Assembly: GCF_001647545.1 (NCBI RefSeq)
Contig: NZ_LSZH01000011.1
Span: 62,001 to 126,000 of the forward strand
Direction: 5' to 3'
Source of the DNA: Acinetobacter sp. SFB
Lineage (GTDB): Bacteria > Pseudomonadota > Gammaproteobacteria > Pseudomonadales > Moraxellaceae
Length of the DNA: 64,000 bases
Under the pieces are notes generated by a model, which did no database searches, was not told where the DNA came from, and saw nothing but the letters and a program-made list of their open reading frames with translations. This document shows positions 37,822-47,266 of this stretch, one piece after another (the stretch's first letter is position 1; each line of letters starts with the position of its first letter). Both the position numbers and the translations under genes were made by a program.

Positions 37822-38165
37822 GAATGATTACTCCACTTATAAATTATATTGGTCATTTTACCTGAAGAGCTATCCAAATGGTTCATAACACGTGGATGTC
37901 ACTATAGACTTTGGCATGATAAAAAAATATGCATAGTAAATAGCTTTCTTCACTTAATTTATTACACTTTATATCAGGCAGTATTGGTATCTTGTTTAGC
38001 TTAAGTTTCAAATCTGATCCATGATTTTATAAAACCAGGTATGGGTATTTTCAATAAATTAAGCGTTTTAGCACATCAAGAAATAGGTTTTCGATATTGG
38101 TACTTTTAGAAAAATGGCGTTTAATCATTATTAAGTAAAATATAAACCACTCCGAGAGCAGGTGT
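37822..38165. other. A+T-rich divergent gap between nitroreductase and HpaI-like genes
   Basis: About 340 bases holding the two divergent promoters. No gene, RNA or notable repeat is seen. GCAGGTG lies just before the start of the plus-strand gene and serves as its ribosome-binding site. Confidence 0.5.
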
Positions 38166-38960
38166 ATGGAATTTAGCAATCACTTTAAAAGAAAACTAAA
38201 AACTCAACAGCAAATTGGGTTATGGGTCGGTTTGGCAGATGCTTACGCTACAGAAATTGCAGCCAATGCCGGATACGACTGGTTGCTGATTGATGGCGAA
38301 CATGCGCCCAGTGATTTAAGAACCACACTTTCCCAATTGCAAAGTATTGCAGCATATCCATCCCAGGCCGTGGTGCGTCCACCCATTGGCAGCGTGCAAC
38401 TGATTAAACAATTGTTGGATATTGGCGCGCAAACCTTATTGATTCCGATGTTAGAAACGGTTGAACAAGCAGAACTGATGGTGAAAGCAGTGCGTTATCC
38501 GCCTGAAGGGATTCGGGGTGTAGGAGCAGCTCTGGCACGTGCAACCCGTTGGAACAGTATTCCGAATTACTATGAGACTGCTCATGAAAATATTTGTCTG
38601 TTGATTCAGATTGAATCAGTCACAGGTCTGGAAAACCTGGATGATATTTTAAAGGTGGATGGCATTGATGGTGTGTTTATTGGTGCTGTGGATTTGTCTG
38701 CAACCATGGGCTATCAAGGCAATCCAAACCATCCGGATGTGCAAAAGGCAGTGGTGAATGCGATTCAACGTATTCGTGCAGCAGGGAAGGCAGCCGGGAT
38801 TTTATCCACACAGCATGAAGCCACTCAGCAATATTTGGAACTCGGGACGGAGTTTGTAGCAGTGGGCGTAGATACCAGTGTACTGATGAATTCACTGCGT
38901 GAACTTTTGGCCAAATACAAAAATGGGGTAGATGTACCGAAAGTTTCGGATGGCTATTAA
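38166..38960 (+). CDS. HpcH/HpaI-family class II pyruvate aldolase
   Basis: Metal-dependent aldolase that splits 4-hydroxy-2-oxo acids. Seen are IGLWVGLADAYATEIAANAG, the metal and substrate region LLIDGEHAPSDL, the pyruvate-site RPPIGSVQLIKQLLDIGAQT, LLIQIESVTGLENL and GVFIGAVDLSATMG. The 264 residues match HpaI (2,4-dihydroxyhept-2-ene-1,7-dioate aldolase). None of the other hpa genes of 4-hydroxyphenylacetate breakdown are nearby, so the physiological substrate is uncertain. Confidence 0.87.
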   Translation: MEFSNHFKRKLKTQQQIGLWVGLADAYATEIAANAGYDWLLIDGEHAPSDLRTTLSQLQSIAAYPSQAVVRPPIGSVQLIKQLLDIGAQTLLIPMLETVEQAELMVKAVRYPPEGIRGVGAALARATRWNSIPNYYETAHENICLLIQIESVTGLENLDDILKVDGIDGVFIGAVDLSATMGYQGNPNHPDVQKAVVNAIQRIRAAGKAAGILSTQHEATQQYLELGTEFVAVGVDTSVLMNSLRELLAKYKNGVDVPKVSDGY

Positions 38961-39006
38961 TCTCAATAATTCTAAATAATAGAGAACAACTGCTTAAGCC
39001 AAATAG

Positions 39007-39039
39007 AAAGCCCCTGATTTTTTATCGAGCAGGGGCTTT
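39007..39039. terminator. Bidirectional terminator between HpaI-like gene and unknown gene
   Basis: AAAGCCCCTG pairs perfectly with CAGGGGCTTT across a 13-base loop. T runs follow in the plus direction, and the convergent gene ends 4 bases away. Confidence 0.8.
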
Positions 39040-39043
39040 TGTA

Positions 39044-39463
39044 TTAGTATGCGTATTTTAAATCAGTATATTCATTCAGAGACATTGCCACATGCTTGTC
39101 AATGAATTCACGAATATCGTCGCTAGTCATAGGCTGCCCTTGCTTGGTAATCACGTTTTCCATCGGCGCTTGACCGGCAGCAGTAATTTTATAAACGAAG
39201 TTACACAGCACTTTATAATGAGAATCTGCTTTAACCATGCACGTCACGTAGCTATACGCATGTTCAAAATTCAGGTCAGTATGAGAAAAGATAAACTGGT
39301 CAAATAATTTCAGCGCTTTACCATCTTGCAGTGCTTTTAATTCATCCACAATATTGCTTTCAAATTGCACAGCATAGCGTTCGGAAATAGGTTTTCCGTC
39401 GACTAAAAGTGAAACTTTGTCGTCGTCATGATGGGTCACTGTGATATTGCTAAAATTAGACAT
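39044..39463 (-). CDS. Conserved protein of unknown function
   Basis: A 139-residue soluble, acidic protein with no signal peptide. Recognisable pieces are ITVTHHDDDKVSLLVDGKPI, LFDQFIFSHTDLNFEHAYSY and a C-terminal DDIREFIDKHVAMSLNEY. I do not recognise the family. Codon use looks like the neighbours and the frame is well formed, so it is very likely a real gene. It is a single unit with its own terminator. Confidence 0.7.
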   Translation of the reverse strand: MSNFSNITVTHHDDDKVSLLVDGKPISERYAVQFESNIVDELKALQDGKALKLFDQFIFSHTDLNFEHAYSYVTCMVKADSHYKVLCNFVYKITAAGQAPMENVITKQGQPMTSDDIREFIDKHVAMSLNEYTDLKYAY

Positions 39464-39637
39464 GCAGATCTCTAAAATTGAATGAAATGTTATACGCTGA
39501 TTATGTTTGAATTGATTTACAAATCAAGAAATGATTAGGTAGGTTGATTATATTCAGAATAAATAAACAACGGTCATGAGTAATACGCTGTAAAGGATTT
39601 CGCTTTTATACGATCAAAAAGGGATGTGCAATTTAAA

Positions 39638-40357
39638 TTAATAAGTCCAAGTCTTTAATTCTAATGTTTGATAATCCTGTTCTGGATCAATTTCTAAAAT
39701 TTGTGCTTCGTGTTCGCGCCAGTCGCCTAAAACAATCCGTGATTTACCATGTTCATTATGGATATTAGGGCGGTGGGTATGTCCATGAATCAGTACATCC
39801 ACTGCTTGAAGGGATTGTTCAACGGCTTGTTGATTCACATCCATAATCTGATAAGACTTCACTTGTTTGGTTTCGGCACTTTTTTTACGGAAACCATTCG
39901 CCAGTTTCTGTCTAAAACTCAAAGGCATACTTTTAAGAAAACCTAAAAGTAGCGGATTACGAATAATTTTACGGAATTTCTGGTAGGACACATCATCGGT
40001 GCAAAGCAGATCGCCATGTTCAAGACGGATCTGGAGATCACCAATCTTTAAGGTATCCACATCAGGCAACAAAGAGCCATTGAACTGCCTTAAAAAGCCT
40101 TGACCCAGCGCAAAGTCGCGGTTGCCGACTTGAAAGTAAACATGATTACCGGCTTGAGTGAATTGTTGTAGAGCAGTGATAACGTCATCTAGCCATGGAG
40201 CAGAGTAATCATCCCCAATCCAGGCATTAAACCAGTCACCTAGAATATAAAGCTGCGTGTCTTTATTTTTATAGTGTGCCAATAAATCCAAAAACCCCCG
40301 AACGAGTCGAGGGTGTTCAGGTGACAAATGTAAATCGGCGATAAACAGATAGGTCAC
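39638..40357 (-). CDS. lpxH: UDP-2,3-diacylglucosamine diphosphatase LpxH
   Basis: Calcineurin-like metallophosphoesterase that makes lipid X in lipid A synthesis, following LpxA, LpxC and LpxD. Metal motifs are complete: LFIADLHLSPEHPRL, LGDWFNAWIGDD, GNRDFALG, LEHGDLLCTDD and HGHTHRP. The 239 residues are normal. It lies downstream of ppiB on the same strand with a 115-base gap, and away from the main lipid A genes at the left of the window. Confidence 0.95.
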   Translation of the reverse strand: MTYLFIADLHLSPEHPRLVRGFLDLLAHYKNKDTQLYILGDWFNAWIGDDYSAPWLDDVITALQQFTQAGNHVYFQVGNRDFALGQGFLRQFNGSLLPDVDTLKIGDLQIRLEHGDLLCTDDVSYQKFRKIIRNPLLLGFLKSMPLSFRQKLANGFRKKSAETKQVKSYQIMDVNQQAVEQSLQAVDVLIHGHTHRPNIHNEHGKSRIVLGDWREHEAQILEIDPEQDYQTLELKTWTY

Positions 40358-40472
40358 GTATTTTCCTTAATATTTCCTCTCCAAGTCCATCGAGTGAATA
40401 GAGGGACTATGTCTTTAGCCTTATTTCTTAAAGCAGTGCCTTAAAAACTGATTAAAGACGCAGAGGAGGTTT

Positions 40473-40982
40473 TTATTCAGAAATAATTTTAGCAGATTCA
40501 ATAACTACATTTTCTAAAGGAACGTCAGCGTGGTGACCACGGTTACCGGTACGAACGCCTTTAATTGCTTCAACCACATCTAAACCTTCAACAACTTTAC
40601 CAAATACTGCATAACCCCAGCCTTGTGCGGTTTTACCAGTGTGGTTAAGGAAAGAGTTATTTTTCACGTTAATGAAAAATTGCGCAGAAGCAGAATGAGG
40701 TGCTTGAGTACGCGCCATTGCGACCGTACCTTCTTCATTGCTTAAACCGTTGTCAGCTTCATTTTCAATAGAATCGCGTGTGGCTTTTTCTTTGAAGTTT
40801 TCATCCATGCCACCGCCTTGAACCATGAAGTTTTCAATGACACGGTGAAAAATCACGCCATCATAAAAACCGTCACGTACATACTGAAGAAAGTTAGCCA
40901 CGGTAATCGGGGCTTTTTCATCGTTAAGTTCAAGGACAATACGTCCTTTATTGGTGTTTAATTCGACTTGAGGAAAACTCAT
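40473..40982 (-). CDS. ppiB: Cytoplasmic peptidyl-prolyl cis-trans isomerase (cyclophilin) PpiB
   Basis: Cyclophilin of 169 residues without a signal peptide. Active-site features are [34 protein letters not shown] and [15 protein letters not shown]. It speeds proline isomerisation during folding. A GGAG precedes the ATG. In other gammaproteobacteria ppiB and lpxH are also adjacent, which supports both calls. Confidence 0.95.
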   Translation of the reverse strand: MSFPQVELNTNKGRIVLELNDEKAPITVANFLQYVRDGFYDGVIFHRVIENFMVQGGGMDENFKEKATRDSIENEADNGLSNEEGTVAMARTQAPHSASAQFFINVKNNSFLNHTGKTAQGWGYAVFGKVVEGLDVVEAIKGVRTGNRGHHADVPLENVVIESAKIISE

Positions 40983-41148
40983 TCTATAATCTCCTGATCA
41001 TGGACAAAAAAACCCATGGTTTTTTGGTTGAGAGAAGCATAAGCAAACTGTAAACTACAAGGCAAGCAAAAACGTTACTTTCTTTGTTAAAAATTGAGAA
41101 AAGCGTTTTAATTATCCTATTTTATCTTATAGAAGTGATTTATCAACT

Positions 41149-42873
41149 ATGAAGCCGAATGATGTTGTTTCATCCCTGCCAAATAACCCGACAACTCAAA
41201 ATCAATCTGTCGATGCTGCGCAGCAAGAACAACAGCCTGGCTTAGACTTTGTACGCCAAGTGATTACTGACGATCTAGCAGCAGGCCGTACACAACAAGT
41301 GGTAACACGTTTCCCGCCAGAACCGAATGGTTATTTACATATTGGTCACGTAAAAGCCATTTGTCTGAATTTTGGGATTGCCCAGGAATTTAATGGCGTG
41401 TGCAACCTGCGTTTTGACGATACCAATCCAGATGCAGAAGAACAAGAATATGTAGACGGTATTGCCAATGACGTAAAATGGTTAGGTTTTGAGTGGAATG
41501 GTGAACCTCGTTACGCATCGAGTTATTTTGACCAGTTACATGCTTGGGCAATTCAATTGATTCAACAAGGCGATGCTTATGTCGATTTGCAAACGCCTGA
41601 AGAAATTAAGTTAAACCGCGGTAATTTCAAAGAGCCGGGTAAAAACTCTCCTTATCGGGAAGCTTCTGTTGAAGATAATTTAGCCAATTTTGAAAAGATG
41701 AACAATGGCGGTTTGGGTGAAGGACAAGCCGTACTGCGTGCCAAAATTGATATGGCATCTCCAAACGTACATATGCGTGATCCGATTTTGTATCGTGTAC
41801 TTCATTCTGAACATCACCAAACCGGTGATAAATGGAAAATGTACCCAATGTACGATTACGCACATCCATTATCAGATGCGATTGAAGGCATTACGCATTC
41901 ATTGTGTACTTTGGAATTTCAGGATCACCGTCCGTTTTATGACTGGGTGATTGAAAAGGTTAAATCGCCATCTGTTCCGCATCAGTACGAATCTAGCCGT
42001 TTAAATGTCGATTACACCATTACCTCGAAACGTAAATTGCGTAAATTGGTTGAAGGCAATCATGTTAATGGCTGGGATGACCCGCGTATGCCAACCGTAG
42101 TCGGTATGCGCCGTCGTGGTTTTACCCCTGAAGGTCTGCGTGATTTCTGTAAGCGTGTAGGTGTGTCTAAAGTGGATGGCAGTATTGTTGATGTGGCAAT
42201 GCTTGAATACTGTATCCGCCAATCTTTAGAAAATACCGCTGCACGTGGTATGGCGGTATTAAATCCATTGAAAGTGACCTTGACCAACTTGCCTGAAGAT
42301 ATGGATTTAACCCATGCACGTCATCCGAACGTAGACATGGGGGATCGCATTATTCCTTTATCTAAAGAAATTTATATTGATCGTAAAGACTTTGAAGAAG
42401 TGCCGCCAAAAGGCTTTAAACGTTTGATTCCAGAAGGTGAAGTACGTTTACGTCATGCTTATGTGATTAAATGCGACGAAGTGATTAAAGATGCGCAGGG
42501 TGAAGTGGTTGAACTGAAATGTTCAATTGACCCTGAAACCTTAGGTAAAAATCCGGAAGGCCGTAAAGTCAAAGGTGTGGTGCATTGGGTTTCTGCAACC
42601 AAAGCTGTGCCTGCTGAGGTTCGCGTTTATGATCGTTTGTTTACTGAAGCTGCTCCGGATGCAGATGACGACTTCTTGGCGCACTTAAACCCGGAATCTT
42701 TAACTGTGCTTCAGGCGATGATTGAACCTGCTTTGGCACAAGCTCAAGTTGAAGATCGTTTCCAGTTTGAACGTGAAGGGTACTTCGTGGCAGATCAATA
42801 TGATCATACAAACGATAAGCCGGTGTTTAACCGTATTTTGGATTTAAAAGATAGCTTTAAGCCAGGTAAATAA
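41149..42873 (+). CDS. glnS: Glutaminyl-tRNA synthetase
   Basis: Class I aminoacyl-tRNA synthetase charging tRNA-Gln. The ATP-binding HIGH is at residues 64-67 ([16 protein letters not shown]); the KMSKS-type loop is [12 protein letters not shown], as expected for Gln[22 protein letters not shown] and the two C-terminal anticodon-binding barrels are present. The 574 residues include an N-terminal extension of about 25 low-complexity residues compared with E. coli. It is followed by a UUCG-loop terminator. Confidence 0.97.
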   Translation: MKPNDVVSSLPNNPTTQNQSVDAAQQEQQPGLDFVRQVITDDLAAGRTQQVVTRFPPEPNGYLHIGHVKAICLNFGIAQEFNGVCNLRFDDTNPDAEEQEYVDGIANDVKWLGFEWNGEPRYASSYFDQLHAWAIQLIQQGDAYVDLQTPEEIKLNRGNFKEPGKNSPYREASVEDNLANFEKMNNGGLGEGQAVLRAKIDMASPNVHMRDPILYRVLHSEHHQTGDKWKMYPMYDYAHPLSDAIEGITHSLCTLEFQDHRPFYDWVIEKVKSPSVPHQYESSRLNVDYTITSKRKLRKLVEGNHVNGWDDPRMPTVVGMRRRGFTPEGLRDFCKRVGVSKVDGSIVDVAMLEYCIRQSLENTAARGMAVLNPLKVTLTNLPEDMDLTHARHPNVDMGDRIIPLSKEIYIDRKDFEEVPPKGFKRLIPEGEVRLRHAYVIKCDEVIKDAQGEVVELKCSIDPETLGKNPEGRKVKGVVHWVSATKAVPAEVRVYDRLFTEAAPDADDDFLAHLNPESLTVLQAMIEPALAQAQVEDRFQFEREGYFVADQYDHTNDKPVFNRILDLKDSFKPGK

Positions 42874-42892
42874 TTTAATTGTGCTTTAATTT

Positions 42893-42922
42893 AAAAAGCT
42901 CAACTTCGGTTGGGCTTTTTTG
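42893..42922 (+). terminator. Rho-independent terminator of glnS with UUCG tetraloop
   Basis: AAAAAGC(T)CAAC pairs with GTTG(G)GCTTTTT, closed by a TTCG tetraloop and followed by T. Confidence 0.9.
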
Positions 42923-43063
42923 TAGCCTCCAAGCAAGAATTGGTTTTAACTGTGTATAGTTTCTTATGTAATCTTATAAAATCCATCCTTTTTTCTGCGC
43001 TAAAACCTTTCATCAATGCGAAAGTATAGAGATTATCATTGTAAAAAGATGAGGCTAAGAAAA

Positions 43064-43513
43064 ATGAATAATGTCGTTATCGAGACACAGATGTTAATTC
43101 GTAAAGCGGTTGCTGAGGTATTCAATGCCTTTATTGATCCAGAAATTACCAGCAAGTTTTGGTTTACTTCCTCTACGGGACATTTAATGGAAAATAAAAA
43201 CGTAGATTGGTACTGGGAAAAATATGAGGTGACGACCAGTGTTTTTGTGGAACAGTTGATTAATAATCAATTAATCCAGATCAGGTGGGGTGAACCAAAG
43301 TCTACGGTAGATTTCATTTTTGAAAAAATATCCGAAAATGAAACCTTTGTTAGAATCCGTAACTACGAGATTCCTTTAGACGGTTCAGAGCTAATTGCTT
43401 TTGTGATTAAACAGACCAATGATTTCACTACACTGTTAGATGGCGCTAAAGCCTATTTGGAATATGGTGCACAACTGAACTTGGTCAATGACAAACTTCC
43501 ACCCTTTGATTAA
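43064..43513 (+). CDS. SRPBCC/AHSA1-domain protein
   Basis: A START-like fold protein of about 149 residues. Seen are VIETQMLIRKAVAEVFNAFI, PEITSKFWFTSSTG, VDWYWEKYE and a C-terminal TTLLDGAKAYLEYG. These belong to the activator-of-Hsp90-ATPase-like (AHSA1/CalC) group that binds hydrophobic ligands; function unknown. The longest open frame begins 16 codons earlier, but the ATG before NNVVIETQ fits the domain start and has purine-rich sequence upstream. Confidence 0.75.
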   Translation: MNNVVIETQMLIRKAVAEVFNAFIDPEITSKFWFTSSTGHLMENKNVDWYWEKYEVTTSVFVEQLINNQLIQIRWGEPKSTVDFIFEKISENETFVRIRNYEIPLDGSELIAFVIKQTNDFTTLLDGAKAYLEYGAQLNLVNDKLPPFD

Positions 43514-43639
43514 AGGCTTTGAGTTTCTCAATATAAGCATCTTATCAACTGAGCAAAATTAAAATTTTCATTGTGCTTTTTTTAGAGCGTTTGCAGTTGA
43601 ATAACACGAGTTGAGCAGCACATCTCTTCAGTTTTTTAC

Positions 43640-43660
43640 GCCCCTTTGATAGGGGCTTTT
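43640..43660 (+). terminator. Terminator after the SRPBCC gene
   Basis: GCCCC pairs with GGGGC around TTTGATA, followed by five T. It lies 127 bases after the stop codon. Confidence 0.6.
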
Positions 43661-43691
43661 TATCTTTTATAGATAGTGGCCCAATTCAAAA

Positions 43692-44228
43692 TTAAGGATT
43701 TTTTTCTTCAGGTTGTTTTAATAGTAAGGAGGGCGGCAGACGTTTTTTTGCTTTATCGCGTAATTTTTTCTTGATATATAACACCAAAGCGAAACAGGTG
43801 GTGGTGATGGTCAGCAACATGCTATTCATATAACTCATGATTGAGCTGACATAGCCAATGGTGGTCAGGCGGTTCATCATGTGAATGACTTGTGGACTGC
43901 TTTCAACACCGGTAATGGCCCAGGTGCACAAATGTTCGCAATTATTAATAATCAGATGATAGTTGTTTTCGTTCATACGAGAACGCATACGCCGTACAAC
44001 CTTACGGCCCGTAAATTTGGGATTGTTATAGTGTTGAACAATAATGGTTTTGCCAAAACTGAACTTTTCTATGGATGTTATCTCAATCGGACGTTTTTTG
44101 AATAAATGTGCAAAACCCGAATAATGAATTACCCGGCCACGCCCTGCATAAATGCCATGATGGGAATAGCCTAAGTGTTTAACAATAAGATGTGTTCCTA
44201 AAGGAAACCGGATTTTCTGCTGTTGCAT
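43692..44228 (-). CDS. LRAT-domain (NlpC/P60-like) protein with C-terminal membrane anchor
   Basis: Lecithin-retinol-acyltransferase-like thiol hydrolase or acyltransferase fold. Catalytic residues read HHGIYAGRGRVIHYSG (two His) and NNCEHLCTWA, in which the NCEH cysteine is the nucleophile. A C-terminal hydrophobic stretch (SYMNSMLLTITTTCFALVLY) followed by a lysine-rich tail should anchor it in the inner membrane with the domain inside. The 178 residues begin at an ATG; a TTG five codons earlier is possible. The bacterial role of this family is not established. No obvious partner lies next to it. Confidence 0.8.
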   Translation of the reverse strand: MQQQKIRFPLGTHLIVKHLGYSHHGIYAGRGRVIHYSGFAHLFKKRPIEITSIEKFSFGKTIIVQHYNNPKFTGRKVVRRMRSRMNENNYHLIINNCEHLCTWAITGVESSPQVIHMMNRLTTIGYVSSIMSYMNSMLLTITTTCFALVLYIKKKLRDKAKKRLPPSLLLKQPEEKNP

Positions 44229-44390
44229 TCCAGACTTAATCAATAAAGTTGTAAATGTATTTTGTTGACGTAGTTTACTGCTTCTTCATAAAAGAATCGA
44301 CTATTTCACTAAGCTTAAAGATTTTTTTATAAAAACTACAAGCATGGGATAAAATTTCAGCCTAAAGCTGAGTGATTCGGGAAAGGTAAA

Positions 44391-45149
44391 ATGAAGTATC
44401 AGTTTTTCTTAAAATATACCGTAATTTTCGCTTTAAATATGGCTTCAGTCAGCCATGCAGAAATTTACGTGGAGCGCTGGCAAAGCAATGCTGTTGATGT
44501 AGATGTCGTAAAGATAGAACAGCCTCAAAACTTACGTTTATTTTTAAATGATGCTAAAACCAATCAGCCGCTGCATAAATTTGATGCAGTTCAGAAAAAA
44601 TTAACGTCTTGTGAAAAGTTATTATTTGCCATGAATGCAGGAATGTATCATTCAGATTATTCTGCTGTCGGTTTATATATAGAAGCATTCCAACAAAAGC
44701 ATAAATTAAACAGGATAAAACAAAGCTTTGGTAATTTTTATCTTCAGCCGAATGGTGTGCTGGCCTGGAATCAGAATAAAAGCATAATCGCCACCACAGA
44801 TGACTACGCCAAGATAAAGTTTAATGCAGATTATGCGACGCAATCTGGGCCGATGCTGGTGATTAATGGAAAAATAAATCCGCAATTTTTAGAGCATTCA
44901 GACTCATTTAAAATTCGTAATGGCGTGGGGATTAAAGATCAGACGCTCTATTTTGTGATCAGCAATACTGCGGTGAGTTTTTATCAATTTGCACAATTTT
45001 TCCAACAACAATTAAAAGTGCAGAATGCATTGTATCTGGATGGCTCAATTTCAAGCGCCTATATCCCACAATTAAAACGTGCAGATTCAGCTTTTAAACT
45101 TGGCCCAATGATTGGGTATATTGATGCACAAAGTTGTAAAAAAGACTAA
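44391..45149 (+). CDS. DUF2233 / NAGPA-like phosphodiester glycosidase, exported
   Basis: A signal peptide ends near SVSHAEIYV. The domain reads CEKLLFAMNAGMYHSDYS, then NFYLQPNGVLAWN, YATQSGPMLVINGKI, FKIRNGVGI and NALYLDGSISSAY, the standard motif series of the phosphodiester glycosidase family (related to human NAGPA). These proteins act in the cell envelope on sugar phosphodiesters; the substrate here is unknown. 252 residues, apparently intact. It is divergent from the LRAT gene. Confidence 0.85.
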   Translation: MKYQFFLKYTVIFALNMASVSHAEIYVERWQSNAVDVDVVKIEQPQNLRLFLNDAKTNQPLHKFDAVQKKLTSCEKLLFAMNAGMYHSDYSAVGLYIEAFQQKHKLNRIKQSFGNFYLQPNGVLAWNQNKSIIATTDDYAKIKFNADYATQSGPMLVINGKINPQFLEHSDSFKIRNGVGIKDQTLYFVISNTAVSFYQFAQFFQQQLKVQNALYLDGSISSAYIPQLKRADSAFKLGPMIGYIDAQSCKKD

Positions 45150-45318
45150 GGTTTTCAAATGTTAAAATGATCTACTTATGTACCTTATAATTTCCACTTT
45201 TTTTGCCTCATTCCAGTATTTGGACTAGGTATAAGCATGATTTTTAATTTGTAAATTTACATTTATAGTGAGTTTTGGGTGGATTTTGTACTATTAACTG
45301 AATGAGATTATTGATAAG

Positions 45319-46563
45319 TTAAAAATGATATCCAATTTTTAAACCATAGCCTATAGCATGATTGTCATTGAATTCACCTACTTTCGAAGCTTCTGAAACG
45401 CCTGGAAGCGGTAGATTATAAGTTCCATCTTGTACAGTTACATCTCCCAACCAAAAGTATTTAACCTCGCCTGAAATAAAATAATTGGATTGAGGATTGA
45501 ACTGTAATGCTAAACCCATTCCGTAATATCCTTTAGTTGGATTAAAGATAGAGGCCGGATTGCCTGTACCCGAATCCCAACCAATATCAAAGGCACCCGA
45601 CCATTGCGGTGTCCATTTTTTTGCCACACCCACTGTCGCGCTCCACTGATCTTTTCGATAGTCATCCAGATTGAATCCATCGCTATAAGCTCCGCCACTC
45701 ATTGTGGCCGTTGACTGTTGGGATAATGCACTGAATTGGGTGGGGCGAATCACAAAATCTTTCCAGTTGACCCAACGAATACGGGAGTAAAACAAAGTGC
45801 TAACCGTAAGACCCGTTTGAAAATCGAGGTTGACGGACTGAGGTGTGGAAATTTTAGTTTTATTTTCATCAGTCAAAAGCAGAGCTGTTCCTAAGACATT
45901 TTCGGTGACATTGATTTTGTGATCAATTTTGGAGTGGTAGGTTAATGCAGTTTTTAGTGCTTTTTCAGGCAATTGGTAGGCGAAACCAGCCAGCCAGCCA
46001 ATGGCCGCATCTTGCTTGAAAATAGCGTTATAGCCATTAAATTCCTGATAAACCAATCCGCGTAGCGAAACATGACCCTTAATAGTCTGAAAAGCGGGTC
46101 CTGCATAAAAATTGTAGTTTTTAAAAGGTTGATAACCTAAAACCAGACTAAGGTTTTGGCTATCCACATTGATCTGTGTACCTTGTTGACTAACCGATGG
46201 ATCAGAAAAACTGCCATTGTCTTTGAGTGGATATTGAAGGTCTGCGCCAAATGGCTGATCGTAAAGGATGCCGAAAGAGAGTTCTGGGGTTAATTGAAGT
46301 TTAAGGGCCGCGCTATAGTATTGAAAATTTTGGCTAACATTATTGGTTGAATAGTCATCAACAGCTGAATTGACCAGATCTGGACGTGTACCTAAAGTGT
46401 GTCCTGACACTTCAGGATCAGCCGCATTAAGGGAAGCTTCAAAATAATGGCCCACTTCTAGAAAAGGCAACAAGGATTGGCCCGATTGATCCATTGCTGC
46501 AGCCATGCTATGGCTTGATATGAGGCTGCATAATATTGCCAGTCTAGGATAATACCGTTCCAT
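45319..46563 (-). CDS. FadL/TodX-family outer membrane transport protein
   Basis: Predicted outer-membrane beta-barrel for hydrophobic substrates. A signal peptide ends around SHSMAAAMDQSG. A hatch-like N-terminal part and alternating strands follow (FGILYDQPFGADLQYP, AIGWLAGFAYQLPEKALKTA, VGVAKKWTPQWSGAFDIGWD), and the last strand ends IGYGLKIGYHF with C-terminal Phe. The 414 residues are in family range. The transported compound cannot be told; fatty acids or hydrocarbons are typical. Confidence 0.85.
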   Translation of the reverse strand: MERYYPRLAILCSLISSHSMAAAMDQSGQSLLPFLEVGHYFEASLNAADPEVSGHTLGTRPDLVNSAVDDYSTNNVSQNFQYYSAALKLQLTPELSFGILYDQPFGADLQYPLKDNGSFSDPSVSQQGTQINVDSQNLSLVLGYQPFKNYNFYAGPAFQTIKGHVSLRGLVYQEFNGYNAIFKQDAAIGWLAGFAYQLPEKALKTALTYHSKIDHKINVTENVLGTALLLTDENKTKISTPQSVNLDFQTGLTVSTLFYSRIRWVNWKDFVIRPTQFSALSQQSTATMSGGAYSDGFNLDDYRKDQWSATVGVAKKWTPQWSGAFDIGWDSGTGNPASIFNPTKGYYGMGLALQFNPQSNYFISGEVKYFWLGDVTVQDGTYNLPLPGVSEASKVGEFNDNHAIGYGLKIGYHF

Positions 46564-46744
46564 ATATTTTCCTTTTTATTCGACTCATTTTTTATTTTTA
46601 AGGCATTCTTATTTTATTTATTAAAATATTTCAAATATGAGTAAAGCACTTTTAACGACAAGGGAACAGTAATTTTTGGATGAATTCACGGAACTATGTT
46701 TCGAAGTATTAAAATCTAAAAATGAACAGTTTTGACAGGCAAAT

Positions 46745-46774
46745 AAAAAGGCATTTAGTGAACTAAATGCCTTT
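46745..46774 (-). terminator. Rho-independent terminator of the 75-residue gene
   Basis: AAAGGCATTTAG pairs perfectly with CTAAATGCCTTT (12 bp), with T-rich sequence following on the minus strand. Confidence 0.8.
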
Positions 46775-46787
46775 GAATTAGACTCTA

Positions 46788-47015
46788 CTATTGGAGGGGT
46801 AGATGCTGTAATTCGTTTAACTCTTTACGGCTATAACCTCGTGAAGCTAACACCTTTTTAATTCCAATGATGACATCCTCATCTGTTGCCTTTGCTAAAG
46901 CTTGGATCAGTTGTTCATTCGATTTACAAGAGTAATCATTTTCGACACACGAGATTTGATTCTTGTGTTCGTTTTGCTGTTGATTAGCGGAAAACAGCTT
47001 TTGCCAAAAACTCAT
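46788..47015 (-). CDS. Small protein of unknown function
   Basis: A 75-residue protein starting SFWQKLFSANQQ. It has a mid-chain CVENDYSCKSNEQLIQALAK and a C-terminal helix IKKVLASRGYSRKELNEL that reads like a small helical domain. Two cysteines eight residues apart could bind metal or form a disulphide. No family recognised. A close terminator and good codon use make it a likely real gene. Confidence 0.6.
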   Translation of the reverse strand: MSFWQKLFSANQQQNEHKNQISCVENDYSCKSNEQLIQALAKATDEDVIIGIKKVLASRGYSRKELNELQHLPLQ

Positions 47016-47200
47016 AGAGCCTTCTTATGCCACTTAACATAGTTCGAAATATATCCAATTCCCTAAATAATACAAGCCTATGTCAGTGATAAAAGCAGCA
47101 ATTGAACTTTAAATTTTCCGATGATATGGGGCAAGTTTAACGATATTATGAGATTTACTATTTGGAATTGCTTATATTCTATTGATTTTAATATAAATAA

Positions 47201-47226
47201 AAATGAAGCTCCAGCGAACTTCATTT
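47201..47226 (-). terminator. Probable terminator of trmA
   Basis: AAATGAAG pairs with CTTCATTT around a 10-base loop, followed on the minus strand by a T-rich tail (TTTATTTATATT). Confidence 0.6.
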
Positions 47227-47266
47227 AAATAACCACATATATAAACTTAACAATGAAATAAATTGT

